Source: Gammaproteobacteria bacterium (GTDB taxonomy: Bacteria; Pseudomonadota; Gammaproteobacteria; Burkholderiales; Rhodocyclaceae). From it: a DNA stretch of 64,000 bases. The position numbers were made by a program, and so were the translations under genes. The stretch spans positions 81,109 through 145,108 of the forward strand of contig JAHJPX010000011.1 of the NCBI GenBank assembly GCA_018819515.1. Direction: 5' to 3'. A model generated the notes under the pieces. That model was not told the DNA's origin. It did not search any database and saw only the letters and a list, made by a program, of their open reading frames with translations. Below, piece after piece: positions 37,069 through 48,695 of this stretch (its first letter is position 1; every line of letters starts with the position of its first letter).

Positions 37069-37332
37069 TCAAGAGGATGAAACCGTGACAATCGGCCGCT
37101 CCTCTGCGATCGCTTCGCCTTCGCTCACCAGGACATCAACGATCGTTCCCTCGCAAGGCGACGGAATATCGAGCGCCACCTTTCCCGTTTCCAGAGTGAT
37201 CAACGGCTCGTCAGCCCGGATTCGGTCGCCCGGCTTGACGTGCACGACCTCGACCATCACCTCGCCGCTGCCGCAACTGCCGCAGGTATCCCAGCACTCG
37301 GGATACCGGGGCATGCGGACTTCCGTGATCAA
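37069..37332 (-). CDS. Small free-standing lipoyl/biotinyl-domain protein
   Basis: This 87-residue protein is one lipoyl domain: EVVHVKPGDRIRADEPLITL, then ETGKVALDIPSPCEG, where the Lys is the expected lipoylation site. An N-terminal arm YPECWDTCGSCGSGE is Cys-rich and not part of the usual domain. It starts at TTG 37332, overlapping the stop of the ACT protein (TTGA), and ends the gcv operon. It may carry acyl or methylamine groups in a glycine- or sulfur-related reaction; the role is not known. Confidence 0.75.
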   Translation of the reverse strand: MITEVRMPRYPECWDTCGSCGSGEVMVEVVHVKPGDRIRADEPLITLETGKVALDIPSPCEGTIVDVLVSEGEAIAEERPIVTVSSS

Positions 37333-37845
37333 GCGATTTTCTCGTCGAGGTTGATGTCGACCATCAGGTCGTTGGAGATGCGCTCCAGTTCAGCCGTGAG
37401 CGCACGGGCATCGAGGTCGTGGCCGGCCAGGAGGTCGATGTCTGCATGGAACATGATTTCGGCCGACATCGGCGCACTGGCGGTGCGAGTCGACAGATCC
37501 TCGACGTTGACCGCGTGGCGCGCCAGCACCTGCGACACCTCGCGGACGATGCCGATGCGGTCATGGCCGACCAGCGAGAGCTTGAGGCGGCGTCCAGCCA
37601 CGGCTGACTTTTGTTCCAACGACGATTCGGCAGTGACCCTCAGCCCGGAAAGCTTGCCAAGCGCAGCCTTGAGGGCTTCGGCGCTGTCGTTGGGTACGGC
37701 GACTTCGACAATGCCGGCGAATTTGCCGGCCAGATGCGACATCGACGATTCCAGCCAGTTGCCATGGTGGGAAGAGATGGCGGCGGAAAGCTCGCCGACC
37801 AGGCCGGGGCGGTCGTCGCCAATGACGGTAAGGATCAGGAATTGG

Positions 37846-37853
<8 letters not shown>
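37329..37853 (-). CDS. gcvR: ACT-domain regulator of the glycine cleavage operon (GcvR-like)
   Basis: The 174-residue protein has two ACT domains: MADQFLILTVIGDDRPGLVG and KLSLVGHDRIGIVREVSQVL, each with the GxxDRxGIV-type pattern. GcvR proteins bind glycine and control gcv transcription through GcvA; here it lies directly in the gcv operon, overlapping gcvP by eight bases. A short repeat (37589-37612) lies between the two domains and is read as EQKSAVAGRR. Start at ATG 37853; 37859 is possible. Confidence 0.85.
37589..37612 (+). repeat. Short palindromic repeat, copy S7 (antisense inside gcvR)
   Basis: GGCGTCCAGCCACGGCTGAC followed by TTTT. It falls in the linker between the two ACT domains, opposite to the gene. 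Confidence 0.7.
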
Positions 37854-40686
<2,833 letters not shown>

Positions 40687-40693
40687 GGACGCC

Positions 40694-41077
40694 TCAGTGT
40701 TCGTCGGCGACCTTGGCGTAGGCGGCGGCATTGAGCAGGGCGCCGATTTGGGCGGCGTCGCTCGGCTTCAGCTTGAACAGCCAGGCGGCGTAGGCGTCCT
40801 GATTCACCGATTCCGGGGCGTCGATGGCGGCGTCGTTGCGGGCAATGACCTCGCCCGAGACGGGTGCGTAGATGTCGGAGGCGGCCTTGACCGACTCGAC
40901 CACCGCGCATTCCTCGCCGGCCTTGACCGTGCGGCCGGCATCGGGAAGTTCCAAAAAGACGATGTCGCCCAGGGCTTCCTGGGCGTGGTCGGTGATGCCG
41001 ACCGTGACGGTGCCGTCGGCTTCGAGTTTGACCCACTCGTGGGACTTGGTGTACTTGAGTTCGCTTGGGATGGACAT
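40694..41077 (-). CDS. gcvH: Glycine cleavage system H protein
   Basis: The 127-residue lipoyl carrier shuttles the aminomethyl group between GcvP, GcvT and the lipoamide dehydrogenase. The lipoylated Lys is in AVVESVKAASDIY and the fold starts KYTKSHEWVKLEADG. Length is normal. It lies ten bases after gcvT and seven before gcvP. Confidence 0.96.
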   Translation of the reverse strand: MSIPSELKYTKSHEWVKLEADGTVTVGITDHAQEALGDIVFLELPDAGRTVKAGEECAVVESVKAASDIYAPVSGEVIARNDAAIDAPESVNQDAYAAWLFKLKPSDAAQIGALLNAAAYAKVADEH

Positions 41078-41087
41078 GTCGATTCTC

Positions 41088-42173
41088 CTAGATCAAAGCT
41101 TTGCCGTGACGGGCGAAATTGGGTTTGACGACGCGGGCCTTGAGCGGCTTGTCGCGGACGATGACTTCGACTACGTCGCCGATATTGATGCCGAGCGGTA
41201 CGCGGGCGAGGGCGATGGAGCGCTGCAAAGTAGGCGAGAAACTACCTGAAGTAGTATCTCCATTACCTTGTTTTGTTACTACTTGTTGATGCGATCGCAA
41301 GACGCCCCGGTCTTCCAGCAGCAGGCCGACCAACTGACGCTGCGGGTGGCGTGTCACCACGGCTGACTTTCCGATGAAGTCGCGGCTGGCGTCCTTGAGG
41401 TCGAGCGTCCAGGTCAGGCCCGACTCGGTCGGCAGGGTGGTTTCGTCCATGTCCGAGCCGTAGAGGTTCATGCCGGCTTCCAGGCGCAGGGTGTCGCGGG
41501 CGCCCAGGCCGATTGGCGCGACGCCGGCCGCGCGCAGCTTGTCCCAGACGGCGGGAGCTTGGGCTGCGGGCAGGGTGATCTCGAAGCCGTCCTCGCCGGT
41601 GTAGCCGGTGCGGGCGATCAGACCGTCGGTCATGCCCGGCCACTCGGCGGCCTGGAAGACGATCAGGTTTTCGCTGGCCGCCTTGGCTTCCGGGAATGCC
41701 GTCCAGAACTTCGCGCGGGCGTTCGGCCCCTGGACGGCGATCATCGCCAGTTCCGGTCGGCCAGTGATCGAGACATTGAAGCCTTCGGCCTGCTTCAGCA
41801 TCCAGGCCAGATCCTTGTCGGCCGTGCCGGCATTGACGACGATGCGGTACTTGGTCGGCGAGAAGAAGTAAATGATCAGGTCGTCGATCACCCCGCCCTC
41901 GGGATTCAGCATGCAGGAATAGAGCGCCTTGCCGGGCAGGGTCAGCTTGGCGACATCGTTCGCGACGAGTTTTCTGAGCCAGGCTTGAGCATCGCAGCCC
42001 AGCACGTCGACCGCCCGCATGTGCGAAACGTCGAACATGCCGGCATCACGGCGGACGGTGTGATGCTCTTCCAACTGTGATCCGTAGTGGATGGGCATCT
42101 CCCAACCGGCAAAGTCGACCATCTTGGCACCAGCGGTGACATGGGACTCGTAAAGTGGTGTTCGTTTTATCAT
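41088..42173 (-). CDS. gcvT: Aminomethyltransferase, glycine cleavage T protein
   Basis: The 361-residue enzyme moves the methylene unit from GcvH to tetrahydrofolate. It begins TPLYESHVTAGAKMVDFAGW and has MFDVSHM and GYTGEDGFEI. A short repeat (41348-41370) is read in frame as GKSAVVTRHPQ, and an AT-rich patch (about 41225-41300) encodes HQQVVTKQGNGDTTSGSF, unlike its surroundings. It is the first gene after the riboswitch. Confidence 0.95.
   Translation of the reverse strand: MIKRTPLYESHVTAGAKMVDFAGWEMPIHYGSQLEEHHTVRRDAGMFDVSHMRAVDVLGCDAQAWLRKLVANDVAKLTLPGKALYSCMLNPEGGVIDDLIIYFFSPTKYRIVVNAGTADKDLAWMLKQAEGFNVSITGRPELAMIAVQGPNARAKFWTAFPEAKAASENLIVFQAAEWPGMTDGLIARTGYTGEDGFEITLPAAQAPAVWDKLRAAGVAPIGLGARDTLRLEAGMNLYGSDMDETTLPTESGLTWTLDLKDASRDFIGKSAVVTRHPQRQLVGLLLEDRGVLRSHQQVVTKQGNGDTTSGSFSPTLQRSIALARVPLGINIGDVVEVIVRDKPLKARVVKPNFARHGKALI
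41348..41370 (+). repeat. Short palindromic repeat, copy S9 (antisense inside gcvT)
   Basis: GGCGTGTCACCACGGCTGAC followed by TTT. It is read in frame in gcvT just before the conserved folate-binding C-terminal part. Confidence 0.7.
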
Positions 42174-42213
42174 AATTCAAAGACTTATCAGTCTTTCCTC
42201 ATGTAATTTCACG

Positions 42214-42250
42214 AAAAACAAAAAGGGCGAAGACCTTGCGATCTTCGCCC
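42214..42250 (-). terminator. Riboswitch-controlled intrinsic terminator before gcvT
   Basis: On the minus strand GGGCGAAGA and TCTTCGCCC pair around GATCGCAAGG-type loop bases, followed by TTTTTGTTTTT. It lies between the glycine aptamers and gcvT, and is expected to be disrupted when glycine binds. Confidence 0.9.
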
Positions 42251-42418
42251 ATCTGTCCTTGCACCTGAGAGATTTTCCCCATCGGTGGACCGCTATCGCA
42301 CAACGTCGTGCCGGTCGCTCTCCAGATTTGTCCTGCGTCGTCGGCCCTTTTGCCTGAGCGGTTCCGGGCGGTTGCGCCTTCGGCGGCAGTGGGGGTCTCC
42401 GACTGCTCTCTCCCGACG
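42251..42418 (-). ncRNA. Tandem glycine riboswitch
   Basis: Two glycine aptamers are visible on the minus strand. The first has GGGAGAGAGCAG, CCGAAGGCGCAACCGCCC and CTCAGGCAAAAGGGCCG; the second has CTGGAGAGCGACCGG, CACCGATGGGGA and CTCTCAGGTGCAAGGACAGA. Their order and spacing match the cooperative glycine riboswitch that activates gcvT operons. Together with the terminator it fills the 300-base space between gcvT and the rnm gene. Confidence 0.95.
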
Positions 42419-42476
42419 ATGGCCGGATTATGCCGGGCGACCGGGGCGGCGGCAAGTGGCTTGGTAGAATTGGCAG

Positions 42477-43319
42477 ATGAAGCCGCTTAATGCCGATCTT
42501 CACTGCCATTCGACCGTCTCGGACGGCCTGCTGACGCCTGCCGAACTGGCTCGGCGCGCCCATGGCAATGGCGTCGAGTTGCTTGCACTGACCGATCACG
42601 ACGAGATCGGCGGTTTGGCCGAAGCGGCCACTGAAGCCGCCGAAGTTGGCCTGCCGTTCGTCAATGGCGTCGAAATCTCGGTTTCCTGGGGTGACGACCA
42701 GACGGTACACATCGTCGGCCTGGGCTTCGATCGGGATTTCGCGCCGTTGGTCGAAGGCTTGGCGCAGGTTCGTAGTGGTCGTGACTCCCGGGCGCACAGG
42801 ATCGCGGCGGAACTCGACAAGGTCGGCATTCATGACGCCTACGAAGGCGCCTTGAAGTACGCCGGCAACCCGGCACTCATCTCCCGTTCCCATTTCGCCC
42901 GTTACATCGTCGAGCTACGACATGCAAAGGACGTCAAGTCCGTGTTCGATTGGTGGCTTGCCAAGGGCAAGCCCGGCTACGTGGCCCATCCCTGGGCAAC
43001 TCTAGATGACGCTCTGGGCTGGATTACCGGCGCGGGAGGCATCACGGTAGTTGCACACCCGGGCCGCTATCGACTATCACGGGCTGAAATGAATGAAATG
43101 CTGAGTCGTTTCAAGGAACTCGGCGGCGTCGGTATCGAGGTGCTGTCCGGTTCACACGACGATGAGCACACTCGCGAATATGCCCACATGGCGCGACATT
43201 ATGGCTTTCTGGCCTCGCGCGGCTCTGATTTCCATGGCCCGGGCGAGAGCTGGGTCGATCTCGGGCGCTTGCCCGACCTCCCTGAGGACCTCGTTCCGGT
43301 ATGGACGCGGTTGAACTGA
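42477..43319 (+). CDS. rnm: PHP-domain phosphoesterase, RNase AM/YciV family
   Basis: The 280-residue enzyme has the PHP metal motifs DLHCHSTVSDG (residue 7), ALTDHDEI, GVEIS, AHPGRY and SDFHGPG. The family includes RNase AM, a 5'-3' exonuclease that trims rRNA 5' ends, and nucleotide 3',5'-bisphosphatase activity. It sits directly before yciO, as in many proteobacteria (stop followed at once by ATG). Confidence 0.9.
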   Translation: MKPLNADLHCHSTVSDGLLTPAELARRAHGNGVELLALTDHDEIGGLAEAATEAAEVGLPFVNGVEISVSWGDDQTVHIVGLGFDRDFAPLVEGLAQVRSGRDSRAHRIAAELDKVGIHDAYEGALKYAGNPALISRSHFARYIVELRHAKDVKSVFDWWLAKGKPGYVAHPWATLDDALGWITGAGGITVVAHPGRYRLSRAEMNEMLSRFKELGGVGIEVLSGSHDDEHTREYAHMARHYGFLASRGSDFHGPGESWVDLGRLPDLPEDLVPVWTRLN

Positions 43320-43946
43320 ATGGCGGAACTGCTTTCCATCCACCCGAAAAATCCCCAGCCGCGCCTGGTACGACAGGCGGCGGAGATGATCCGCGACGGC
43401 GCATTGACCGCCTTTCCGACCGATTCGGCCTATGCGCTCGGCGGCCATCTGGGCGACGCCGCGTTGCTGGACCGCATCCGGCACATTCGCGATGTAGACG
43501 ATCGTCACCACTTCACGCTGATGTGCCGGGATCTCTCGGAAATCGCGACCTATGCGCGAGTCGACAATGCCCAGTACCGCCTGCTCAAGGCAACGACGCC
43601 CGGTTCGTACACATTCATCCTCGAAGGAACCAAGGAACTGCCTCGCCGGGTACTGCACCCGAAACGGAAGACGATCGGTCTGCGCGTGCCCGACCACCCG
43701 CTGGTGCTCGCGCTATTGGCCGAACTCGATCAGCCCATTCTTTCCTCGACGCTCTCACTGCCGGGCGACGAGCAACCGCTCAGCAACGCCGACGAGATCG
43801 AGGCACGCATCGGTGGCCTGCTCGATCTGATCATCGACTGCGGTCCTTGCGGCGCGGGGGCGACGACCGTAATCAACCTTGCCAGCGGCGTGCCCGAACT
43901 GATTCGGGCGGGGAAGGGTTCCCCGGCGCCTTTCGGTTTCGATTGA
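43320..43946 (+). CDS. yciO: YciO/Sua5 family threonylcarbamoyl-AMP synthase-like protein
   Basis: The 208-residue protein has the Sua5-type nucleotide pocket: AFPTDSAYALGGHLGD near residue 37 and YTFILEGTKELPRRV. YciO proteins resemble TsaC but have weak or no tRNA t6A activity in E. coli, so function is unsure. It starts immediately after the rnm stop with no gap. Confidence 0.88.
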   Translation: MAELLSIHPKNPQPRLVRQAAEMIRDGALTAFPTDSAYALGGHLGDAALLDRIRHIRDVDDRHHFTLMCRDLSEIATYARVDNAQYRLLKATTPGSYTFILEGTKELPRRVLHPKRKTIGLRVPDHPLVLALLAELDQPILSSTLSLPGDEQPLSNADEIEARIGGLLDLIIDCGPCGAGATTVINLASGVPELIRAGKGSPAPFGFD

Positions 43947-43994
43947 AAGCCGTTTCCGGCCAGTGGTGGCCGTAGAGTAAAATCCCGCCTCCTA

Positions 43995-44648
43995 ATGAAC
44001 ACACTTATCCAGACGCTGGCAATTGCCGCCCTGCCAGTAATTTTCGCGATCACACTGCATGAGGCCGCGCACGGCTATGTCGCCCGCCATTTCGGCGACC
44101 TGACAGCCTGGCAGGCGGGACGGATCAGCCTCAATCCCCTCCGGCACATAGACTTGATCGGTACGATCGTCGTGCCGGTCAGCATCCTGCTGCTCACGGC
44201 AGGCAGCTTTTTGTTCGGCTGGGCAAAGCCGGTTCCGGTCGACTTCGGCCGCTTGCGTAACCCGAAGAAGGATATGTTCTGGGTGGCGGCCGCCGGACCT
44301 GGCGCCAATCTGTTCATGGCCTTGCTTTGGGCCGGTGTCCTGAAATTCGTCGAGGCGGCACCTGACAACGTCTACAGCCTGCCGATGGCGCGTATGGCGG
44401 ATATCGGCATCGACATTAATCTGGTGCTGATGGCCCTGAATCTGCTGCCGATTCCGCCACTCGATGGTGGGCGCATCGCGGTCAGTCTGTTGCCTCATCG
44501 TCTGGCCTGGAATTTCGCCCGCCTGGAACCGTGGGGCTTCCCGATCCTTCTACTATTATTGTTTACCGGCGTACTCGGTGCCGTTCTCGGCCCCGTACTC
44601 GGTACCCTGCGCTATCTCATGGCAGTCATTTTCAACTTCCAATACTGA
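43995..44648 (+). CDS. Site-2 protease family membrane metalloprotease (M50)
   Basis: The 217-residue inner-membrane protein has the zinc motif HEAAHG (residue about 22) in the first helix and the third ligand in NLLPIPPLDGGRI (about residue 150). NPLRHIDLIGTIV and AKPVPVDFGRLRNPKKD are typical of the short rhizobial-type M50 group. It may cleave membrane-bound regulators; substrate unknown. trpS begins six bases after it. Confidence 0.9.
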   Translation: MNTLIQTLAIAALPVIFAITLHEAAHGYVARHFGDLTAWQAGRISLNPLRHIDLIGTIVVPVSILLLTAGSFLFGWAKPVPVDFGRLRNPKKDMFWVAAAGPGANLFMALLWAGVLKFVEAAPDNVYSLPMARMADIGIDINLVLMALNLLPIPPLDGGRIAVSLLPHRLAWNFARLEPWGFPILLLLLFTGVLGAVLGPVLGTLRYLMAVIFNFQY

Positions 44649-44653
44649 CAACG

Positions 44654-45856
44654 ATGTACGCAGAAAAAGTACTTTCGGGCATGCGGCCGACCGGCCGTCT
44701 CCATCTCGGCCATTATCACGGCGTGCTCGCCAACTGGATCAAACTCCAGCACGAGTATCCCTGCCTGTTCTTTGTCGCCGACTGGCATGCCCTTACCACG
44801 GCCTACGACGAACCAGGCACGATTGCGCAGAACACCTGGGACATGGTTATCGACTGGCTGGCCGCAGGTGTCGATCCATCGCAGGCGACATTGTTTGTTC
44901 AGTCGCGGGTGCCGGAGCATGCGGAACTCAACCTGCTGATGTCGATGATGACGCCGTTGGGGTGGCTGGAACGCGTTCCGACCTACAAGGACCAGCAGGA
45001 AAAGCTGACCCACAAGGATCTGGCGACCTATGGCTTCCTCGGGTATCCGCTGCTGCAGGCGGCGGACATCCTGATATACCGCGCCAACCGGGTTCCGGTC
45101 GGCGAAGACCAAGTGCCGCATATCGAATTCACGCGCGAAATTGCCCGCCGCTTCAACCATTTGTATGGCCGGGAACCAGGATTCGAGGACAAGGCGAAAG
45201 AGTCGATCAAGAAGCTCGGCAGCAAGCGGGCCAAGCTTTACGAGGAATTGCGCACCCGCTACCAGGAAAAAGGGGAAGAGAGCGCGCTGGAGCAGGCCCA
45301 TGTCCTGCTCGATGAAGCGCAGAACCTTTCTCACGGAGACCACGAGCGCCTGTTCGGCTATCTCGAAGGCGGCGGCAAGATGATCCTGGTCGAGCCGGAC
45401 GCGATGCTCACCGAAGCGTCGCGCATGCCCGGCCTGGACGGCCAGAAAATGTCCAAGTCCTACGGCAATACCATTACGCTACGCGAGGACGCCGAGTCGA
45501 TCCGCAAGAAGATTCGCACCATGCAGACCGATCCGCAACGCGTGCGCCGCACCGATGCCGGCGATCCCGAAAAATGCCCGGTCTGGCAGTTTCACCTGAT
45601 CTACTCGAACGACGAGGTCAGGGGATGGGTGCAGGAAGGTTGCCGTTCGGCGGGGATCGGCTGCATCGAATGCAAGCAGCCGGTCATCGATGCCGTGCTC
45701 GCCGAGCAGGAACCGATGCGCGAACGCGCCCGCATGTACGAAGAGGATCCGCAACTGGTGCGCAACATCATCGCCGACGGCTGCGAAAAGGCCAGGAAAC
45801 TGGCGCAGGAAACCATGCGCGACGTCCGCGAAGCCATCGGGCTGGACTACACATGA
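44654..45856 (+). CDS. trpS: Tryptophanyl-tRNA synthetase
   Basis: The 400-residue class I synthetase has the HIGH-type HLGH (residue about 17) and KMSKS (about 262), with SGMRPTGRLHLGHY. It is longer than the E. coli enzyme (334) because of an insert around residues 200-250 rich in charged residues, seen in a subset of bacteria. Its stop overlaps the scpA start (ATGA). Confidence 0.95.
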   Translation: MYAEKVLSGMRPTGRLHLGHYHGVLANWIKLQHEYPCLFFVADWHALTTAYDEPGTIAQNTWDMVIDWLAAGVDPSQATLFVQSRVPEHAELNLLMSMMTPLGWLERVPTYKDQQEKLTHKDLATYGFLGYPLLQAADILIYRANRVPVGEDQVPHIEFTREIARRFNHLYGREPGFEDKAKESIKKLGSKRAKLYEELRTRYQEKGEESALEQAHVLLDEAQNLSHGDHERLFGYLEGGGKMILVEPDAMLTEASRMPGLDGQKMSKSYGNTITLREDAESIRKKIRTMQTDPQRVRRTDAGDPEKCPVWQFHLIYSNDEVRGWVQEGCRSAGIGCIECKQPVIDAVLAEQEPMRERARMYEEDPQLVRNIIADGCEKARKLAQETMRDVREAIGLDYT

Positions 45857-46686
45857 CCGAAATAGCGGCAGCGGCCAACGAGTCTGTCGAGCCTCATCTG
45901 CCGAAGGTCTATGGCGAGACCATGGCGGTCATGCCGCGCGACCTCTACATCCCGCCGGATGCGCTGGAGGTCTATCTCGACGCTTTCGAGGGACCGCTCG
46001 ACCTGCTGCTGTACCTGATTCGCAAGGCCAACATCAACATTCTCGACATCCCGATGGCGCCGCTGACGGCGCAGTATCTCGTCTACGTCGAAGCAATGCG
46101 CAAGAGCAATCTGGAACTGGCCGCCGAGTACCTTCTGATGGCTGCCATGCTGCTCGAAATCAAGTCCCGCTTGCTGTTGCCGCGCCCACCCAGGGCGGAT
46201 ACCGGCGAGCCGGAGGATCCACGCGCCGAACTGGTGCGGCGTTTGATGGAGTACGAGCGCATGAAGCTCGCGGCCGCAAAACTGGACGAGTTGCCGCAGG
46301 CCAACCGCGATTTCGAATGGGTCAGCGTCTGGATCACGGACCAGGTTGCCGAGCGATTGCCGGAGGTCTCCCTGCACGACCTTCAGGTTGCATGGCTGGG
46401 CTTGATGAAACAGGCCAAGGTAAGGGCGCACCACAAGGTCCACCGCGAGGAACTGTCCGTGCGCGAATACATGACTTCGATCCTGCGCCGGCTGCAAGGG
46501 CGCGGCTATGTCGTGTTCGAGGATCTGTTCGATACCGCGGCAGGGGTCGCCGGGCTGGTGGTAAGCTTCCTCGCCATTCTCGAACTCGCGCGCGAGAAAC
46601 TCGTCGAACTTACCCAGAGCGAGGCTCTGGCTCCCATTTACGTCAAATCGGCGGATGTCACCGATGATCCATCTCTACAAACCTGA
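45853..46686 (+). CDS. scpA: Segregation and condensation protein A
   Basis: The 277-residue kleisin subunit links the SMC dimer. It has the family motif FEGPLDLLLYLIRKANINIL near residue 45 and EYLLMAAMLLEIKSRLLLP. It is followed, with a 32-base overlap, by scpB. The trpS-scpA-scpB-rluB order is common in betaproteobacteria. Confidence 0.94.
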   Translation: MTEIAAAANESVEPHLPKVYGETMAVMPRDLYIPPDALEVYLDAFEGPLDLLLYLIRKANINILDIPMAPLTAQYLVYVEAMRKSNLELAAEYLLMAAMLLEIKSRLLLPRPPRADTGEPEDPRAELVRRLMEYERMKLAAAKLDELPQANRDFEWVSVWITDQVAERLPEVSLHDLQVAWLGLMKQAKVRAHHKVHREELSVREYMTSILRRLQGRGYVVFEDLFDTAAGVAGLVVSFLAILELAREKLVELTQSEALAPIYVKSADVTDDPSLQT

Positions 46687-47278
46687 AGACTACAAGACGG
46701 TACTCGAAGCGGCCCTGCTGGTGGCCGGCGAGCCAATGCCGCTATCGGAACTGAAGAAACTCTTCGATCAGGAGTTCGATGACGAAACCTGGCGAACTCT
46801 GCTGGACGACCTGCGTCGGGACTGGGCCAATCGCGGTGTCGAACTGGTGCAATTGGCCACAGGTTGGCGCTTTCAGACACGGCCGGAGTACCAGGGATTT
46901 CTGGATCGCCTCAGGAACGAGAGGCCACCGCGTTACTCGCGGGCCGCGATGGAAACGCTGGCCATCATTGCCTATCGGCAACCGGTGAGTCGTGGCGACA
47001 TCGAGGATATTCGGGGCGTTGCGGTGTCATCCAACGTTCTAAAGACGCTGGAAGCCCGGGGCTGGGTCGACATCGTCGGGCACCGCGATGCGCCCGGACG
47101 GCCCGCGCTGTACGCGACCACCAAGAAGTTTCTCGACGACCTGGGCTTGCGCAGCCTGTCCGAGTTGCCACCGCTGACCGAAATCGAACGGGTAATGGAC
47201 CTTGCAGAACAAGCCAACGAAGCCGACCAGACCATCACGCCGGAAGAACAGCCCGCTGAGACCGCCGAGCAAGACTGA
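46655..47278 (+). CDS. scpB: Segregation and condensation protein B
   Basis: The 207-residue protein has two winged-helix domains; the conserved core is AAMETLAIIAYRQPVSRGDI and GWVDIVGHRDAPGRPALYA. It works with ScpA and SMC in chromosome condensation. Met1 (46655) or Met4 (46664) may be the start. The C-terminal tail is acidic. Confidence 0.93.
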   Translation: MSPMIHLYKPEDYKTVLEAALLVAGEPMPLSELKKLFDQEFDDETWRTLLDDLRRDWANRGVELVQLATGWRFQTRPEYQGFLDRLRNERPPRYSRAAMETLAIIAYRQPVSRGDIEDIRGVAVSSNVLKTLEARGWVDIVGHRDAPGRPALYATTKKFLDDLGLRSLSELPPLTEIERVMDLAEQANEADQTITPEEQPAETAEQD

Positions 47279-48089
47279 GGGGAATTCGCGGCGCGCCCGC
47301 TCACCCAGCCTTCCGGTTGTCCCTGTCGAGACGGTCAAACTGCAGAAGGCGCTGGCCGACGCGGGCCACGGTTCGCGCCGTGAAATCGAGGAGTGGATCG
47401 CTGCCGGGCGCGTGAGCGTGAATGGCGAAAGCGCTCACGTCGGTCAGCGTATCGCCTCAACGGACAAAGTGCGGGTCAATGGACGACTTGTGCAACTCAA
47501 GGCGACGGGGGGACGTCTGCCGCGAGTGCTTCTGTATCACAAGCCGGAAGGCGAGATCGTCTCGCGCGAAGATCCAGAAGGGCGACCAACCGTTTTCGAA
47601 AAGCTGCCGCGGATCAACAACGGCCGCTGGATCGCCGTCGGCCGGCTCGATTTCAACTCCTGCGGCTTGATGCTGTTTACCAGCAGCGGAGAACTGGCAA
47701 ACCGCCTGATGCATCCGCGCTATGAACTGGAACGCGAGTACGCCGTTCGTGTTCTGGGGGAACCGACGCCCGAGGCGATGGCGCAGCTTGAGTCGGGCAT
47801 CGAACTGGAAGACGGTCTGGCGCGCTTCACCCGGATGCTGGACGCGGGCGGCGAAGGCGCCAACCACTGGTACAACGTCACGCTCTCGGAAGGACGGAAC
47901 CGCGAAGTGCGCCGCATGTTCGAGGCGGTCGGGCTGCAGGTCAGCCGTCTGATGCGGGTTCGTTACGGACCTGTGCTGCTTCCTTCCGGCCTCAAGCGCG
48001 GCCTCTGGCGCGAACTTGATTCGCGGGAAGTCATCGCACTGACGAAGGCGCTCGTGCCGCACGAAAAGCCAGAAATATCCGCAACCTGA
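47202..48089 (+). CDS. rluB: 23S rRNA pseudouridine synthase B
   Basis: The 295-residue enzyme modifies U2605 of 23S rRNA. It has an S4 RNA-binding domain (LQKALADAGHGSRREIEEWI) and the catalytic GRLDFNSCGLMLFTSSGELAN with its Asp. The start is uncertain: no ATG or GTG is in frame before the S4 domain, and TTG 47202 gives a basic arm typical of RluB but overlaps scpB by 77 bases. Confidence 0.9.
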   Translation: MQNKPTKPTRPSRRKNSPLRPPSKTEGNSRRARSPSLPVVPVETVKLQKALADAGHGSRREIEEWIAAGRVSVNGESAHVGQRIASTDKVRVNGRLVQLKATGGRLPRVLLYHKPEGEIVSREDPEGRPTVFEKLPRINNGRWIAVGRLDFNSCGLMLFTSSGELANRLMHPRYELEREYAVRVLGEPTPEAMAQLESGIELEDGLARFTRMLDAGGEGANHWYNVTLSEGRNREVRRMFEAVGLQVSRLMRVRYGPVLLPSGLKRGLWRELDSREVIALTKALVPHEKPEISAT

Positions 48090-48119
48090 TTGCTAGCCGG
48101 TACATGATCCTGCTATAAT
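48090..48119 (+). promoter_or_regulatory. Promoter of the rimP-nusA-infB operon
   Basis: TTGCTA (48090-48095) and a perfect TATAAT (48114-48119) are 18 bases apart. It directs transcription towards a leader terminator and rimP. Confidence 0.7.
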
Positions 48120-48176
48120 CCACGCGCTTTAGAAACACCGTTCCCGGCTGCGCTATGCGCTTGCCGAGGGACAAAG

Positions 48177-48206
48177 AAAATGGGCAACGTTGCCCATTTT
48201 TTATTT
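48177..48206 (+). terminator. Leader terminator before rimP
   Basis: ATGGGCAAC-GTTGCCCAT is a perfect palindrome followed by TTTTTATTT. It lies about 50 bases after the promoter and before rimP, so it may be an attenuator of the whole operon. Confidence 0.8.
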
Positions 48207-48228
48207 GTGTCGTGAGGATGATGGGCAG

Positions 48229-48672
48229 GTGCAATTGGCTGAACTGATTGAACAGGCGGTATCCGGACTTGGATACGAACTCGTCGATTTCGAGACGAGT
48301 CCCCGCGCCCGCCTGTTGCGCGTGTTTATCGACCGCCTGCCGGAAAAGGGCAAGATCGATATCGACGACTGCACAGCGGTCAGCAATCATCTGAGCCGGT
48401 TATTTGTCGTCGAGAACGTCGATTACGACCGCCTCGAGGTTTCTTCGCCCGGACTTGATCGACCGCTGAAGAAAGCAGCCGACTGGCAGCGTTTTGCCGG
48501 TCTGGACGTGCAGTTCAAGTTACGTGTTCCGGTTGGCAACCAGCGCAATTTCACCGGCCGTATCGTTGGCCTCGGCCAGGATGGTGATGCTGCGGTAATC
48601 GCGGTCGAGGGCGAGGAGCGCGAATTTTTGCTGGCTGGAATCGACAAGGCGCGTTTGGTGCCGAAATTTTGA
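48229..48672 (+). CDS. rimP: Ribosome maturation factor RimP
   Basis: The 147-residue protein helps assemble the 30S subunit. Conserved stretches are GYELVDFETSPRARLLRVFI, DCTAVSNHLSRLF and LEVSSPGLDRPLKK. The GTG start at 48229 is chosen because it follows the leader terminator and has GAGG upstream. It heads rimP-nusA-infB-rbfA-truB. Confidence 0.93.
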   Translation: MQLAELIEQAVSGLGYELVDFETSPRARLLRVFIDRLPEKGKIDIDDCTAVSNHLSRLFVVENVDYDRLEVSSPGLDRPLKKAADWQRFAGLDVQFKLRVPVGNQRNFTGRIVGLGQDGDAAVIAVEGEEREFLLAGIDKARLVPKF

Positions 48673-48695
48673 ATGGGATTGCTGGAGGATCTGGA

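Noticed and set aside
48190..48228. An earlier TTG start for rimP
   Set aside because: It would lie inside the leader terminator hairpin; the GTG at 48229 has a ribosome site and normal N terminus.
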